From CAZSVE01 sp964610175 (GTDB lineage Bacteria > Pseudomonadota > Gammaproteobacteria > HK1): a stretch of DNA of 64,000 nt. The position numbers and the translations under genes were made by a program. Positions 16,667 through 25,503 of this stretch are shown piece by piece. The notes under the pieces were generated by a model. That model was not told the origin of the DNA, made no database searches, and worked only from the letters and a program-made list of their open reading frames with translations. How positions within the stretch are numbered: the first letter of the stretch is position 1; the number at the start of each line of letters is the position of its first letter. The stretch lies in contig CAZSVE010000003.1 of NCBI GenBank assembly GCA_964610175.1, positions 1 to 64,000 of the forward strand, written 5' to 3'.

Positions 16667-16915
16667 TTATTTCGGGGGCGCCACTTCGGCGCACTCCACA
16701 TGATCCACCCGGGCGAGTGGCGGCCCCTCCCACAACCAGCGCTCCAACAGGGCCACCTGGGCGGCCTCCCCCTGAATCGATACCCGCACCCGGCCATCGG
16801 CCAGATTGACGGCCTGGGCGCTGACCCCCAATTCGGCGGCCTTGTCATGGGTGCTGGCGCGAAAGTAGACGCCTTGGACGCGACCTGACACGAAACAACG
16901 ACGAGAGATGATCAT
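16667..16915 (-). CDS. acyP: Acylphosphatase
   Basis: It hydrolyses acyl phosphates. The 82 residues begin RRCFVSGRVQGVYFRAST, the family signature with the catalytic arginine in VYFRAST. The second signature, normally GWVRNLPDGRVEV, appears as SAQAVNLADGRVRVSIQG, retaining the catalytic asparagine. Length is slightly short of the usual 90-92. It is a single-gene unit between lysA and the TPR protein. Confidence 0.93.
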   Translation of the reverse strand: MIISRRCFVSGRVQGVYFRASTHDKAAELGVSAQAVNLADGRVRVSIQGEAAQVALLERWLWEGPPLARVDHVECAEVAPPK

Positions 16916-17049
16916 TTCGAAAACAACCGATTATATTTCCATGGAAGGCCCCACGCAGGGCAAGGATGAGCGGGGAATCGACAGATTGGCGGGAACATTT
17001 TCGACCAGGGCGATTCGGCTGGGCGATCCGGCTGGGCGATCCGGCGCCA

Positions 17050-18621
17050 TCATGGCCCCCGGCCATTCGGCTGCCCGGTCGGGCCCGATTCGGCAAGGGC
17101 CGCTTTTATCAGCGCGATCCACTCCCTTTGCTGCGCAGGCAGGCGGTCCTCCCCGGCGAGCGGCTCCAGGATGTCCAGGGCCTCGCGGAGCCACCCCGCC
17201 CGTTGCGCCTTGTCTGTCTCCAGGATAGCCATCTTCGAAAGGCTTACCACCACATCGGTCTTCCACTCGACCCTCATGGGATCGAGCTCCGTGAGCCTCT
17301 CCCGGATCGACAACCCGTCCTGGTAGGCGGCGAGGGCCTTGGCGCCGTCGCCATTGGCTTTGTGCATGTCCCCTACCTTGTTGTGGCTCACCGAGAGGTT
17401 GCGCTGCCACTCGCTGTTTCCGGGGTCGAGCTCCGTGAGTTTTTCCCGAATCGACAACCCGTCCTGGTAGGCGGCGAGGGCCTTGGGCCCGTCGCCATTG
17501 GCGACGTGCATGTCCCCTACACGGTCGAAGCTCACCGAGAGGTCGCGCTGCCACTCGCTGTTTCCGGGGTCGAGCTCGGTGAGCTTTTCCCGAATCGACA
17601 ACCCGTCCTGGTAGGCGGCGAGGGCCTTGGCGCCGTCGCCATTGGCGACGTGCATGTCCCCTACACGGTCGAAGCTCACCGAGAGGTCGCGCTGCCACTC
17701 GCTGTTTCCGGGGTCGAGCTCGGTGAGCTTTTCCCGAATCGACAACCCGTCCTGGTAGGCGGCGAGGGCCTTGGCGCCGTCGCCATTGGCTTTGTGCATG
17801 TCCCCTATCTTGTTATGGCTCACCGAGAGGTTGCGCTGCCGTTGCGGGTCATCGGGTTTCTGTTTGGCCCATCGCTTGAACAATGATCGGGCCTGTTGGT
17901 AGCGATCCAATGCGGCGCCGCTCTCGCCACGCAGGGCATCGATGTCGCCCAACTCGAGATGCGCAATGGCCTGCCAGTGTATCTGTCCTTTCCTTTCGGC
18001 GCGCCCCATGAGTTCCCGGGATGCGCGCAACGCCTCGTTGGAATCCCCGGCGCGCCGGGCGACACGCCCCAGATCGAGCCAGCCCTCCAGGGCCTCCGGA
18101 TCGAGCACCACCGCCTCTCGGTAGCTCTCCAACGCCTTTCCGGTGTCGTGGAGATACACGAAGGCCCCCAGATGACGCGCCGTGGCGGCGGCCTCCCGCA
18201 GGGCATTGCGCCCGGCGAGCCTCTGGCTTTCCAGGTGGCGGCGCAATATGTCCTCTGCCCGAGCGGTGTCGCCTTTCTCGAGGAGGGAGATCGCCTCCTG
18301 GACGGCTGCCGCCTTCTCCGGCTCGGTTCGTTCGATGCGATACAGCGCATCGACGGCGGCCAATACCCGCCCTCGTTCCTCCTCCGGCATGTCACCGAGG
18401 GCATCGATGATCTCGCCCTTGGTGATTTCCTCGTTCCGAGTTTGCCGCGTGGCCCGGCTCTTCCGATAGGTGAATATCCCCCATCCGATGGAGAACAGGA
18501 CGCCGATGGACGTCACGGAGAATACCAGTATTTGCAGATTGTCCCCTGTGAACAGGTTGGTCATGAGGCCGATGAGTCGATTATCCATGAAAGCTTGAAC
18601 AAAATGGTCGAAAAATGTCAT
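17050..18621 (-). CDS. Membrane-anchored TPR protein with near-identical 48-residue repeats
   Basis: This 523-residue protein has one membrane segment near residues 29-48 (ILVFSVTSIGVLFSIGWGIF), a charged region, ordinary TPR helices (about 100-270), and then four near-identical 48-residue units (GNSEWQRDLSVSFDRVGDMH ... AALAAYQDGLSIREKLTELDP style). At the DNA level the units repeat every 144 bp between about 17330 and 17830 with only a few differences (GAKA/GPKA, FDRVGDMHV/HNKVGDMHK). Repeats this uniform expand and contract by recombination. A role in protein-protein scaffolding is likely; nothing more can be said. The start codon lies inside repeat family C. Confidence 0.8.
   Translation of the reverse strand: MTFFDHFVQAFMDNRLIGLMTNLFTGDNLQILVFSVTSIGVLFSIGWGIFTYRKSRATRQTRNEEITKGEIIDALGDMPEEERGRVLAAVDALYRIERTEPEKAAAVQEAISLLEKGDTARAEDILRRHLESQRLAGRNALREAAATARHLGAFVYLHDTGKALESYREAVVLDPEALEGWLDLGRVARRAGDSNEALRASRELMGRAERKGQIHWQAIAHLELGDIDALRGESGAALDRYQQARSLFKRWAKQKPDDPQRQRNLSVSHNKIGDMHKANGDGAKALAAYQDGLSIREKLTELDPGNSEWQRDLSVSFDRVGDMHVANGDGAKALAAYQDGLSIREKLTELDPGNSEWQRDLSVSFDRVGDMHVANGDGPKALAAYQDGLSIREKLTELDPGNSEWQRNLSVSHNKVGDMHKANGDGAKALAAYQDGLSIRERLTELDPMRVEWKTDVVVSLSKMAILETDKAQRAGWLREALDILEPLAGEDRLPAQQREWIALIKAALAESGPTGQPNGRGP
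17335..17830 (-). repeat. 144-bp tandem coding repeat (four units)
   Basis: The words CCGTCGCCATTGGC recur at exact 144-base spacing (near 17347, 17491, 17635, 17779). Each unit encodes 48 residues, i.e. a TPR-like helical hairpin plus linker, of the preceding gene. Confidence 0.9.
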
Positions 18622-18700
18622 TTCGAGCGCAGCGAGAAATCTTGGGCGCTGAATCTATCCCGGCCTCGAAGATTTCTCCCTACGGTCGAAATGACGGACG
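18612..18700. repeat. Repeat family C, copy with inverted ends
   Basis: ATTTCGAGCGCAGCGAGAAATC on the left is mirrored by GATTTCTCCCTACGGTCGAAATGAC on the right, so the block can fold. It covers the start codon and ribosome-binding region of the TPR gene to its left. Confidence 0.75.
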
Positions 18701-18767
18701 TAGTCGAAATAGAGAGATTCCTGGTTTCGGCCAGGCCGGGTTGGGCATGTATCGTTACCAATGAAAA

Positions 18768-18876
18768 AAGCGAAGCTTCGCCTCGAACCGATGAGGCATG
18801 CGTTGGTGAATTCAGGGGAATCGGCGCTATCGAAATTCGATCGATCTGCGAAGCCAAGCGGGAAATACAAACAAAA
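18768..18876 (+). repeat. Repeat family A, copy
   Basis: It begins AGCGAAGCTTCGCCTCGAAC and ends AAGCGGGAAATACAAACAAAA; the centre is more diverged than in other copies. Confidence 0.85.
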
Positions 18877-18900
18877 TACCACGCATTCCGGATGGGAATA

Positions 18901-19644
18901 TTACTCGGGATATCGTTCTATCCCCATGAGGGTCGCGCCGGCCACGGCGGCCGGGATGACCACGAAATTCAATCCGGGCACCATGGTGGCCAGCAATACC
19001 ACGGCGCCGAAACCGAAGCCGAGGGCGCGGTGCTCGGAGAGGAGCCTTCGTTGCTCGGGGAACGACAGGCCCCGGTTTCCCAGGGGGTAATCGACGTATT
19101 CGATGGTGAGCATCCAGGCGCTGAACACCAGCCACGGGAACGCCGCGATGACATTGATGCCCGGGATCAGAAAGAGCAGCCCAAGGGGAATCGCCCGCGG
19201 GAGGAGGTATTGCAGCTTGCGCAGCTCGGAGAGCAGGGAGGGTACGATGCCCCTGGCGACATCCCGGAAGAATGCCAGCCATCCGGTGTTTTGGTTCCGG
19301 GGCGGACCCGTGAGCCTTTCCTGAATGGCCTCCGCGAGCAGGCTGTTGAAGGGGGCGGCGATGAGATTGCCCACCCAGGAAAACAGGAAAAACACCACGA
19401 ACAGGGCAAGGATGGCGAAAACCGGCCACAGCAGCCATCGCAGCCAATCGAGCCAGCCCGGGATCAGCCCGTCGAGCAGCGCATCGAATTGCCCGGCGCC
19501 GAAATAGATCAGTGTTGCGAACAACAGGGTATTGGTGAAAAGCGGGATGGCGACATATCGCCGGATGCCGGGCAGACTCAGCAGGGAAAGACCCCGCCGA
19601 AAGTACCCGAACCCCGCGGCAAAATCATGGAGGTATGATTTCAT
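18901..19644 (-). CDS. cysZ: CysZ-type sulfate transporter family protein (EI24/CysZ)
   Basis: This 247-residue integral membrane protein has at least four strongly hydrophobic segments (about 30-50, 65-95, 145-170, 205-240). Family marks: LPGIRRYVAIPLFTNTLLF, WVGNLIAAPFNSLLAE, AIPLGLLFLIPGINV and the C-terminal GFGFGAVVLLATMVPGLNFV. CysZ proteins mediate sulfate uptake into the cytoplasm for cysteine synthesis. No cys genes are adjacent. A FtsK- or cysK-linked arrangement, common elsewhere, is not seen here. Confidence 0.88.
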   Translation of the reverse strand: MKSYLHDFAAGFGYFRRGLSLLSLPGIRRYVAIPLFTNTLLFATLIYFGAGQFDALLDGLIPGWLDWLRWLLWPVFAILALFVVFFLFSWVGNLIAAPFNSLLAEAIQERLTGPPRNQNTGWLAFFRDVARGIVPSLLSELRKLQYLLPRAIPLGLLFLIPGINVIAAFPWLVFSAWMLTIEYVDYPLGNRGLSFPEQRRLLSEHRALGFGFGAVVLLATMVPGLNFVVIPAAVAGATLMGIERYPE

Positions 19645-19789
19645 CGGTGGGTGGTATCGGCCGAAGGCATTGGGTTTGGAAGCGGGGCTTCCGGGAAGGC
19701 CCCCGGAAGCCGGTGTTTTCGGTGCATGGCAGGCAGACGTGCGGGGGTGGCTGCAAGGGACCCTTGATACTGGTCCTCATGACCGGCCC

Positions 19790-20620
19790 TCATGAAATGA
19801 TCTTGATATGCCAGGGTTCGAAGCGGACACCCACAAGGTTGTCGGGCGGGTAGCGAATTTCCGTGAAACCCAAATCGATGAGTCGGCGGTACACCCTGGT
19901 GGTCGCGAAGGTCTTCGTGAAATTCAACCTGCCGAGCCCCTTTTGCCCCACGTCGAAATCACCGATGGCGTGGTAGGAGTACCCCGGTGGCGCCAACGAG
20001 CGCGAGGCGCGCGACAGGTTTCCCTTGGTCACCAGGGCCTTGTTCATGAATAGATACATCTGCTTTGCGATACCGCGCACGCCCGAGGTCAATATCAGGT
20101 CATCGCCCACGGCCCGCTGTACCTTGTGGCAGATATCCAGTGATTTTCCCTTTGCGATGTATTGCCCTGTTCCGGGTATCTTGACTACCTGACGTTTGGA
20201 AATATTGTCCGTCAAATGGGTGAGTAGCTTTTCACCGAGGAAACCATAGCGGGCCGCTTCTCGATAAAAGATCCGCTCCATGAATTCGATTTCACGGGCC
20301 GTGAAGGGCTTGATATCGGAATAGTTGCGGCCAAAACGCAGCATCTCGTCGAAGCCGAGGAGGTGAAAGTTCCCATGCCCCATTTTTGTCTGGACCCGTT
20401 TCAAATGCGCCACGGTCTCGGCAAGCAGTGGAAGTTCATCGCGCGCAAGCCAGATATCCTCGGAATGATCGCCGTCGAAGTCCCGTATCTTTTCGAAGTA
20501 GTCGGTGTCGGGCCGTGGTGTCTTCGGTTTTGCGGCGACGGGAGACCAATACACGCCGGTGGCTGCCGTAACCCCGGCTAGCGTCAATCCGAGAAAATAT
20601 CGCCGATCCATTTTTGTCAT
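19790..20620 (-). CDS. Exported M15-type (VanY-like) D-Ala-D-Ala carboxypeptidase family protein
   Basis: This 276-residue protein starts with a twin-arginine-type signal (MTKMDRRYFLGLTLAGVTA). The C-terminal half carries the zinc-peptidase pattern SYHAIGDFDVG, with His and Asp ligands, and FEPWHIKI with the last His, preceded by LTSGVRGIAKQMYLF. This fits peptidoglycan carboxypeptidases of the VanY/DUF882 group. Starts further upstream (to 20791) give no sensible leader; ATG 20620 or 20611 are both possible. The genes on either side are unrelated. Substrate and role in the cell wall are inferred from the family. Confidence 0.82.
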   Translation of the reverse strand: MTKMDRRYFLGLTLAGVTAATGVYWSPVAAKPKTPRPDTDYFEKIRDFDGDHSEDIWLARDELPLLAETVAHLKRVQTKMGHGNFHLLGFDEMLRFGRNYSDIKPFTAREIEFMERIFYREAARYGFLGEKLLTHLTDNISKRQVVKIPGTGQYIAKGKSLDICHKVQRAVGDDLILTSGVRGIAKQMYLFMNKALVTKGNLSRASRSLAPPGYSYHAIGDFDVGQKGLGRLNFTKTFATTRVYRRLIDLGFTEIRYPPDNLVGVRFEPWHIKIIS

Positions 20621-20866
20621 CGATATGGTTCCGAAAGTTTTCTTGCCGGGGCAAGGGGGCCCCGCGGCCTGTCGGTCATCGTGAAATAGTGGATTATCGT
20701 CACCGGATCCTTGGATTCCCGGCATTTCCATGGGAAAGATCGCCTCATGTGGCCAATGCAGGCATCCCGGATCCCGAGCGCAGTCTCGCAAAAAAGCGTA
20801 GTTCCTTGCCGTGAGAATCTTGAATAAAAATGATCTGAATTCATGTTGTTTCCATTCGGGATCGGA

Positions 20867-22075
20867 TCATCCCAGCAAGAACTCCTTGAAATCCCTTTTG
20901 GCAAGTATCAGGGACAGGTCCCAGTACACTTCCGAAAAGAGGGGAACGATCCTGATGGCCTCTCTGAAATGGTGCTTTACTTCCTCGATATTCCTTCCAG
21001 TGCCCAAAAGCAGCAGGGCGAGATTATGATGGGCCCTGGCAAACTCGGCATCGCGCTCTATGGCGTTTTGGAGACTTTCCACGGCCCTTTCGGGATCATT
21101 CAATTCATCCACGCATAACAGCGCCAGATTGTAATATGCTTCGGCATATTGTGGGTTGTACGTGATGGCCTTTTCATAGTTTTCCTCGGCAAGTTTCGGG
21201 TTCCCTTCCCGTTCGCATAAAAAGGCCAACGCACAGTAGAACTCGGCGGATTCGGGATTTACCTCCAGCATCTCCAATGCCTCCCTCGCCTTGGCGAGAT
21301 AAGGCGATCTCTCCTTGCTTTCGTCTTCGCTCCCATGCCCTTTTTCGCCTTCGGGCGCATCCAGGGGGGAGGCCTTGTCCAGCATATATTGTCTGATGTA
21401 CAACCTGGCGAGGTCGAGATTGTCCGTTTCGCCACCCGCCAGGCCTTTCAATATGAACTCCCTCCCTTCGAAATCCGGCTTCAATATTTCCAGTTTGTCC
21501 AGCTCCTCCGATTCCGATACCGCCATGGGGCTTTTCAACCTGCCCAATTCCTTGGTTATTTCCGTATTCCTGCCGTCCCTCGCGAGGGCATGGACCCGCT
21601 CTTCCCTTAGTTCGTTGATGGCGTCGGCAGAGATCAGATCGAACCCCTTATCGAGAGATTCCCGCGCCTGGTAACCCTCTCCCAGCCTCAGATAATTCTC
21701 CACCAGAGACACATGATATTGGACTTTATCGGGACTTATCTCGACGCATTCCGTAAGCGCTTCCACGGCCCCTTGCCACCGCGACGACGCAATACAGACC
21801 CGCGCCAGGGAGAATGATGCATTTTCCACATCCGATTTCTTTCCCGACAATGGTTTCTTCGCCAGCTTCCGGGCGATATCGAATTCCTGAATCGATTTGT
21901 CGAATTCCTGTAACTCGAAGTGTTTACGGCCGAAATCATAGTGCTTGCGGTACAGATATTTATTGATCCGGATGATGGCCATCACGACGGCGATAACGGC
22001 AAGGATGAACAAAATCCCGTAGATGGCAATCTCCTGCTGATTATTTTTTAGATATTCGGATAGTTGATTGAACAT
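20867..22075 (-). CDS. Membrane-anchored TPR-domain protein
   Basis: This 402-residue protein has an N-terminal transmembrane helix (about 15-38, EIAIYGILFILAVIAVVMAI), a short basic linker, and TPR-like helical pairs throughout. The clearest units lie at about 275-370 (AEFYCALAFLCEREGNPKLA, AEAYYNLALLCV, ARAHHNLALLLL). The architecture recalls LapB (YciM), but the C-terminal rubredoxin-like zinc domain of LapB is missing, so I do not assign it. Function unknown; probably an inner-membrane scaffold facing the cytoplasm. Confidence 0.75.
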   Translation of the reverse strand: MFNQLSEYLKNNQQEIAIYGILFILAVIAVVMAIIRINKYLYRKHYDFGRKHFELQEFDKSIQEFDIARKLAKKPLSGKKSDVENASFSLARVCIASSRWQGAVEALTECVEISPDKVQYHVSLVENYLRLGEGYQARESLDKGFDLISADAINELREERVHALARDGRNTEITKELGRLKSPMAVSESEELDKLEILKPDFEGREFILKGLAGGETDNLDLARLYIRQYMLDKASPLDAPEGEKGHGSEDESKERSPYLAKAREALEMLEVNPESAEFYCALAFLCEREGNPKLAEENYEKAITYNPQYAEAYYNLALLCVDELNDPERAVESLQNAIERDAEFARAHHNLALLLLGTGRNIEEVKHHFREAIRIVPLFSEVYWDLSLILAKRDFKEFLLG

Positions 22076-22342
22076 GGGCTGCGCTTCATAGGTTGATCAT
22101 TCTTACACGATGCCCTGTGGGGCGGGTTTTTCTTCGAGGACTTGGTTTTTCTCATACATCGGAAATCGGGATACTGTCCTCAGGGACAGCGCTTCCGGCA
22201 ACCCATTCCGGGCCTCGCCGAAAACGATATCTTTTGGACGGCGCTTTCGTTTTTCCGGTATTTTGTCGATCCCCCGCTCGTCCTTGGGAGGTGATGCATC
22301 TCGATGTGATTTGTTTCCATCGGGACGCCCGAGGCAAAGGCG

Positions 22343-23233
22343 CTACCCGAACAATCCGACGAACACGAGACCCACTGCCACATAAATAGCGGCCTCCAGG
22401 GAACCGATGGCTACATTTCTTTGCACGTCCACCTCCTCGCCCACATCGATTCCCGGCAACAACACCAAACGCGCCCCGATGGATACCACGGTCTGCGCCA
22501 AAAACATGACGAGCGCTACGATGCTCCATACGAGCAGGGAAAACGCCACGTCATCCGTGGCGTAGACCACGATGCCCGAAGCCGCCGTCACCGCGAGCCC
22601 GACCCCGATTCGGTGCCCGGCGAAACGCACCGCCAACGCGATGTTCCCCTCCGCAATCCCCTGTTGCAGCGAATTCCCGGGATGGCGCCGCGCGAACACC
22701 GCCGCGCGATAACGGGCGGCGAGATACAAGATGACCTGGGCAACCAGGTAACCCGCCAGCACCACGGCGATGCCCGCATAGGTCGAGCCATCCACCCAGC
22801 TCATCGCGGCCCGGACGATGATGGCGGTGGCCACCAGATTCCCTGCCTCCACCAGGGCCGCGGCGATATTCCCCCGCTGAATCAGGTCCCGTATCGGGAT
22901 CTTCGGCATCGACAAATGATCGAATATCCGGCTGGTAATCCACATGAGCACAATGCCGACCAGTCCGTAGCCCAGCATCAACAACGCCTCTTGCCCGGGG
23001 CTTCCGCCGGCATCCCCCGCCACCGCGCCCATGAGCATTACGGCAACCCCGATGACCGCGCCGGTCAGGGAAATGCCCACGGCGGCGTTATCGTCTTCGG
23101 AAAGCACCTCATGCAGCGAGATATTGGCGACCAGACCCGAGAAAAAGCGCAATCCGGCCAGGATGGCAAGTACGACGACCAAATCGATGGCGTAATACTC
23201 CAGGGACGCATCATGAAGCATCACATAGTTCAT
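22343..23233 (-). CDS. DUF350-family membrane protein (two repeats)
   Basis: This 296-residue protein is almost entirely hydrophobic, with about eight membrane segments. It contains two related halves: DDNAAVGISLTGAVIGVAVM in the first and EGNIALAVRFAGHRIGVGLA in the second, the DUF350 (YjfL/UPF0719) signature present twice. The linking helix SMPKIPIRDLIQRGNIAAAL is also typical. ATG 23233 is chosen because GGAG lies nine bases upstream and the sequence before it is not protein-like. DUF350 function is not established; copies often accompany polyamine or stress genes, not seen here. Confidence 0.85.
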   Translation of the reverse strand: MNYVMLHDASLEYYAIDLVVVLAILAGLRFFSGLVANISLHEVLSEDDNAAVGISLTGAVIGVAVMLMGAVAGDAGGSPGQEALLMLGYGLVGIVLMWITSRIFDHLSMPKIPIRDLIQRGNIAAALVEAGNLVATAIIVRAAMSWVDGSTYAGIAVVLAGYLVAQVILYLAARYRAAVFARRHPGNSLQQGIAEGNIALAVRFAGHRIGVGLAVTAASGIVVYATDDVAFSLLVWSIVALVMFLAQTVVSIGARLVLLPGIDVGEEVDVQRNVAIGSLEAAIYVAVGLVFVGLFG

Positions 23234-23363
23234 GGGGGAGTCTCCGTTGAATTGAAAAATCACCAATATCGGCGAGGCACGCCAAACATAAGGCCGAGAT
23301 AGGCGTCGAAAGGGTGCCTGCAACCAAGCTCACTTCGAGACTTTTGCACGAAGTGCAAAGTTC

Positions 23364-23945
23364 TCACTTTATATTCCCGAATGGGAAGAAGGACATCGGC
23401 GCGGCCATGGTAGAGGTATTCTTGCCCATGAGTCCTACGTTACCGGCCATGTATCCCATATTGCCGCCCATGTAACCCATGGTAATTTCGATACCGGCCA
23501 TGCGCTTGTCCATTTGCGCCATGGTCCCGTCGATTGTACTCATGTCGGATTTCATTGCCTTCATGTCATTGGCCATGCTATCCATGTTTCCCGCCATCGA
23601 GCCCATATCGCCTTGCATGCTTTCCATATACCCTTCCATCTTATCCATATCGGAGTGCATCCCTACCATTGCCTCCTTCATCGGACGGAGGACATTGGCA
23701 CGCATCTCCACAAGGACAATGGCGATCACAATAGCTCCGATCAGTGCCGCGGACACCGAAAAGGCAAACTCGCGGCGCTGATGCCTCAGATCCTTGCGCT
23801 GATTATCGAGATGCTGCTTCATGATCTCCTCGCGTTGATCGGAATCCTCATGGATCAGCGCGAGGAGCTTCGTGATTTCCTCGAGGATATCGTCATGTTT
23901 CGTCGGGACCATCTCATTCGTAGGCGCCATACTCACAATCTCCAA
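23364..23945 (-). CDS. Methionine-rich coiled-coil membrane protein of unknown function
   Basis: This 193-residue protein has a charged N-terminus (about 1-55), one membrane helix (about 58-80, FAFSVSAALIGAIVIAIVLV) and then about 100 residues in which methionine recurs every three or four positions: DMDKMEGYMESMQGDMGSMA, NMDSMANDMKAMKSDM and so on. The spacing is that of a coiled coil or an extended amphipathic helix with Met at the core. I cannot name a family. It lies next to the DUF350 gene on the same strand (gap 130 bases) and could be co-transcribed downstream of the family A copy at about 23974..24090. ATG 23930 is an alternative start. Confidence 0.7.
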   Translation of the reverse strand: MEIVSMAPTNEMVPTKHDDILEEITKLLALIHEDSDQREEIMKQHLDNQRKDLRHQRREFAFSVSAALIGAIVIAIVLVEMRANVLRPMKEAMVGMHSDMDKMEGYMESMQGDMGSMAGNMDSMANDMKAMKSDMSTIDGTMAQMDKRMAGIEITMGYMGGNMGYMAGNVGLMGKNTSTMAAPMSFFPFGNIK

Positions 23946-23973
23946 AATTATCTCCAGGGACCGAATTCACGAA

Positions 23974-24090
23974 GATGTACGAAACGCCGGTTTTGCTTTA
24001 CCGATGCCGGTTCATGCCTTGTCGGGTTACGCCCTTCGGTCTAACCCGACCTACTCCGATCTTGTCGGTTCGAGTACAAGCTTGGCTGGA
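23974..24090 (-). repeat. Repeat family A, copy with an internal insertion
   Basis: Plus strand: TACGAAACGCCGGTTTTGC, then an extra segment with GTTACGCCCTTCGGTCTAAC flanked by GTCGG on each side, then TTCGAGTACAAGCTTGGCTGG. The GTCGG words flanking the insert suggest a small duplication or insertion. Confidence 0.75.
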
Positions 24091-24185
24091 GAGATTTACG
24101 TGTTCGATCTCGAAATCCAAAGACTCCTGCCGGATTCTGCATGTAGGCTACCGAATCACTCCCGATCCGGCTATTTACGATCCGG

Positions 24186-25253
24186 TTATTTCCCACGGCG
24201 AAATCCACGGGAGCGGCTACTCGTGCCGCGGCTGCTGGCGCCGAAAAACGACGAGCGGCGTTTCACGTTCGTCCCGGTACGGCTACCGGTAGATGACGAC
24301 GATGGCATGCGACCGCTCTTGAGCGCCGAACTCGTGCGGGCGCGGTGGGAGGCATAGGTGCTGGTGCGCTTCCTGCCCGCCACGCTGCCGTAATTCTTCG
24401 GCCTTGGGGTTCGAATCCCTTGCCGGGCCAATCGATCCCGCCCATTTCGCCAGGTATCCCGATCCGCCCGCGACCCATAGGCGCCCCGGCCCGCATCGTG
24501 ATAAAAGCTGTACCGGGGCCTGCCGTACCAGGCATCGTGATAGACGGGGCCCCGATGGAATCCGCCGCCGAATCCGCCACCCATGAGCCCCGCCACATCG
24601 GTGAACATGCGGTACATCCCGTACCATTCCCAGAATGAATGCCCCGAAGAATCCGTCTTCCACTGCCCGTATTCCGGATTGCCCACCAGGTAACTCCCCG
24701 GAACCTGGCCCCCTTTCACCGCCGCGGCCTCGGCACTCCCCGGTACATTGATGCGCGGTAATTTCCCTTGGGAGAGATCGGCCAGGGTATTCACCACATC
24801 CAGCAGCGCATCGTTGTACACCACCGGATCGCTGCCCGCCTCCAGCGCGTTCAATTCCTGATAGGCCTTGGCGAACTCCTGCTTGTTTCCGGGGGTTCGG
24901 TTCACCTTCGACAGGCGCTTGCGCAATCCCTGATACAGCGGCCCCTTGGTGGTCCCATCCAGGCGGAGCTGCGTGGCGATATCGCCAAGTGCCGGTTGCT
25001 GGCGCGTCAGCCGATCGGCATAGTTTTTGATAATACGGACGTTGACCAGGGAGTCCGAACCGATTTTCTTTCCAAGTTCGGTCAGTTGTCGTTCCACGCC
25101 CGCCGCCTTGTTCGCGGCCTCATCGGCATACTGGTTGGAACAGCCCGGAAGCCCTACCAGGAATAACGCCAGCAGGACAATCAGAGAGGAAACTGGCGAT
25201 GGCGATGGCCAAACGGCGCATCGGGACCGTGGAGTAAAGTTATTGATACGCAT
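24186..25253 (-). CDS. Lipoprotein of unknown function
   Basis: The 355-residue product has a signal peptide with lipobox LPGC (LALFLVGLPGCSNQ, cysteine near residue 30), so it should be a lipoprotein. Residues 35-190 are helical and hydrophilic. About 200-265 are rich in Gly/Tyr/His/Trp (GMYRMFTDVAGLMGGGFGG, YHDAWYGRPRYSFYHDAG). The C-terminus from about 290 is a Ser/Arg-rich, probably unfolded tail. No family is recognised. Starts at 25253 or 25265 are both possible; the open frame upstream runs into repeat A. It is expressed away from the tRNA-Ser gene. Confidence 0.7.
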   Translation of the reverse strand: MRINNFTPRSRCAVWPSPSPVSSLIVLLALFLVGLPGCSNQYADEAANKAAGVERQLTELGKKIGSDSLVNVRIIKNYADRLTRQQPALGDIATQLRLDGTTKGPLYQGLRKRLSKVNRTPGNKQEFAKAYQELNALEAGSDPVVYNDALLDVVNTLADLSQGKLPRINVPGSAEAAAVKGGQVPGSYLVGNPEYGQWKTDSSGHSFWEWYGMYRMFTDVAGLMGGGFGGGFHRGPVYHDAWYGRPRYSFYHDAGRGAYGSRADRDTWRNGRDRLARQGIRTPRPKNYGSVAGRKRTSTYASHRARTSSALKSGRMPSSSSTGSRTGTNVKRRSSFFGASSRGTSSRSRGFRRGK

Positions 25254-25286
25254 GATTGACAACATGTTGGCGCTTCGCGCCAAGAC

Positions 25287-25393
25287 CTGGCGAAGCTTCG
25301 CTTCGAGCCGATGAAGCATGATTCGGCATTCGTAGAGCAAAGTCGGCGTCTTGTAAAACCTGGCTCATTTGCCAAGACGAGCGGGAAATAGAC
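25287..25393 (+). repeat. Repeat family A, full copy
   Basis: CTGGCGAAGCTTCGCTTCG ... CTTGTAAAACCTGGCTC ... GACGAGCGGGAAATAGACA. Confidence 0.9.
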
Positions 25394-25395
25394 AC

Positions 25396-25503
25396 TAACG
25401 AAGCCTGTGCTCGAACCGGTGAAACATGATTGAGCCTTGGTAAGGCGGAATTGGCGCCTTGTAAAAACTTGATCCGATTGCGAAGCCGAGCGGGAAATAA
25501 ACA
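25396..25503 (+). repeat. Repeat family A, full copy in tandem
   Basis: TAACGAAGCCTGTGCTCGAA ... TTGTAAAAACTTGATCCG ... CCGAGCGGGAAATAAACAA. Confidence 0.9.

Noticed and set aside
20867..22075. Assignment of the TPR protein as LapB
   Set aside because: The N-terminal anchor and TPRs fit, but the C-terminal zinc-binding rubredoxin-like domain is missing.
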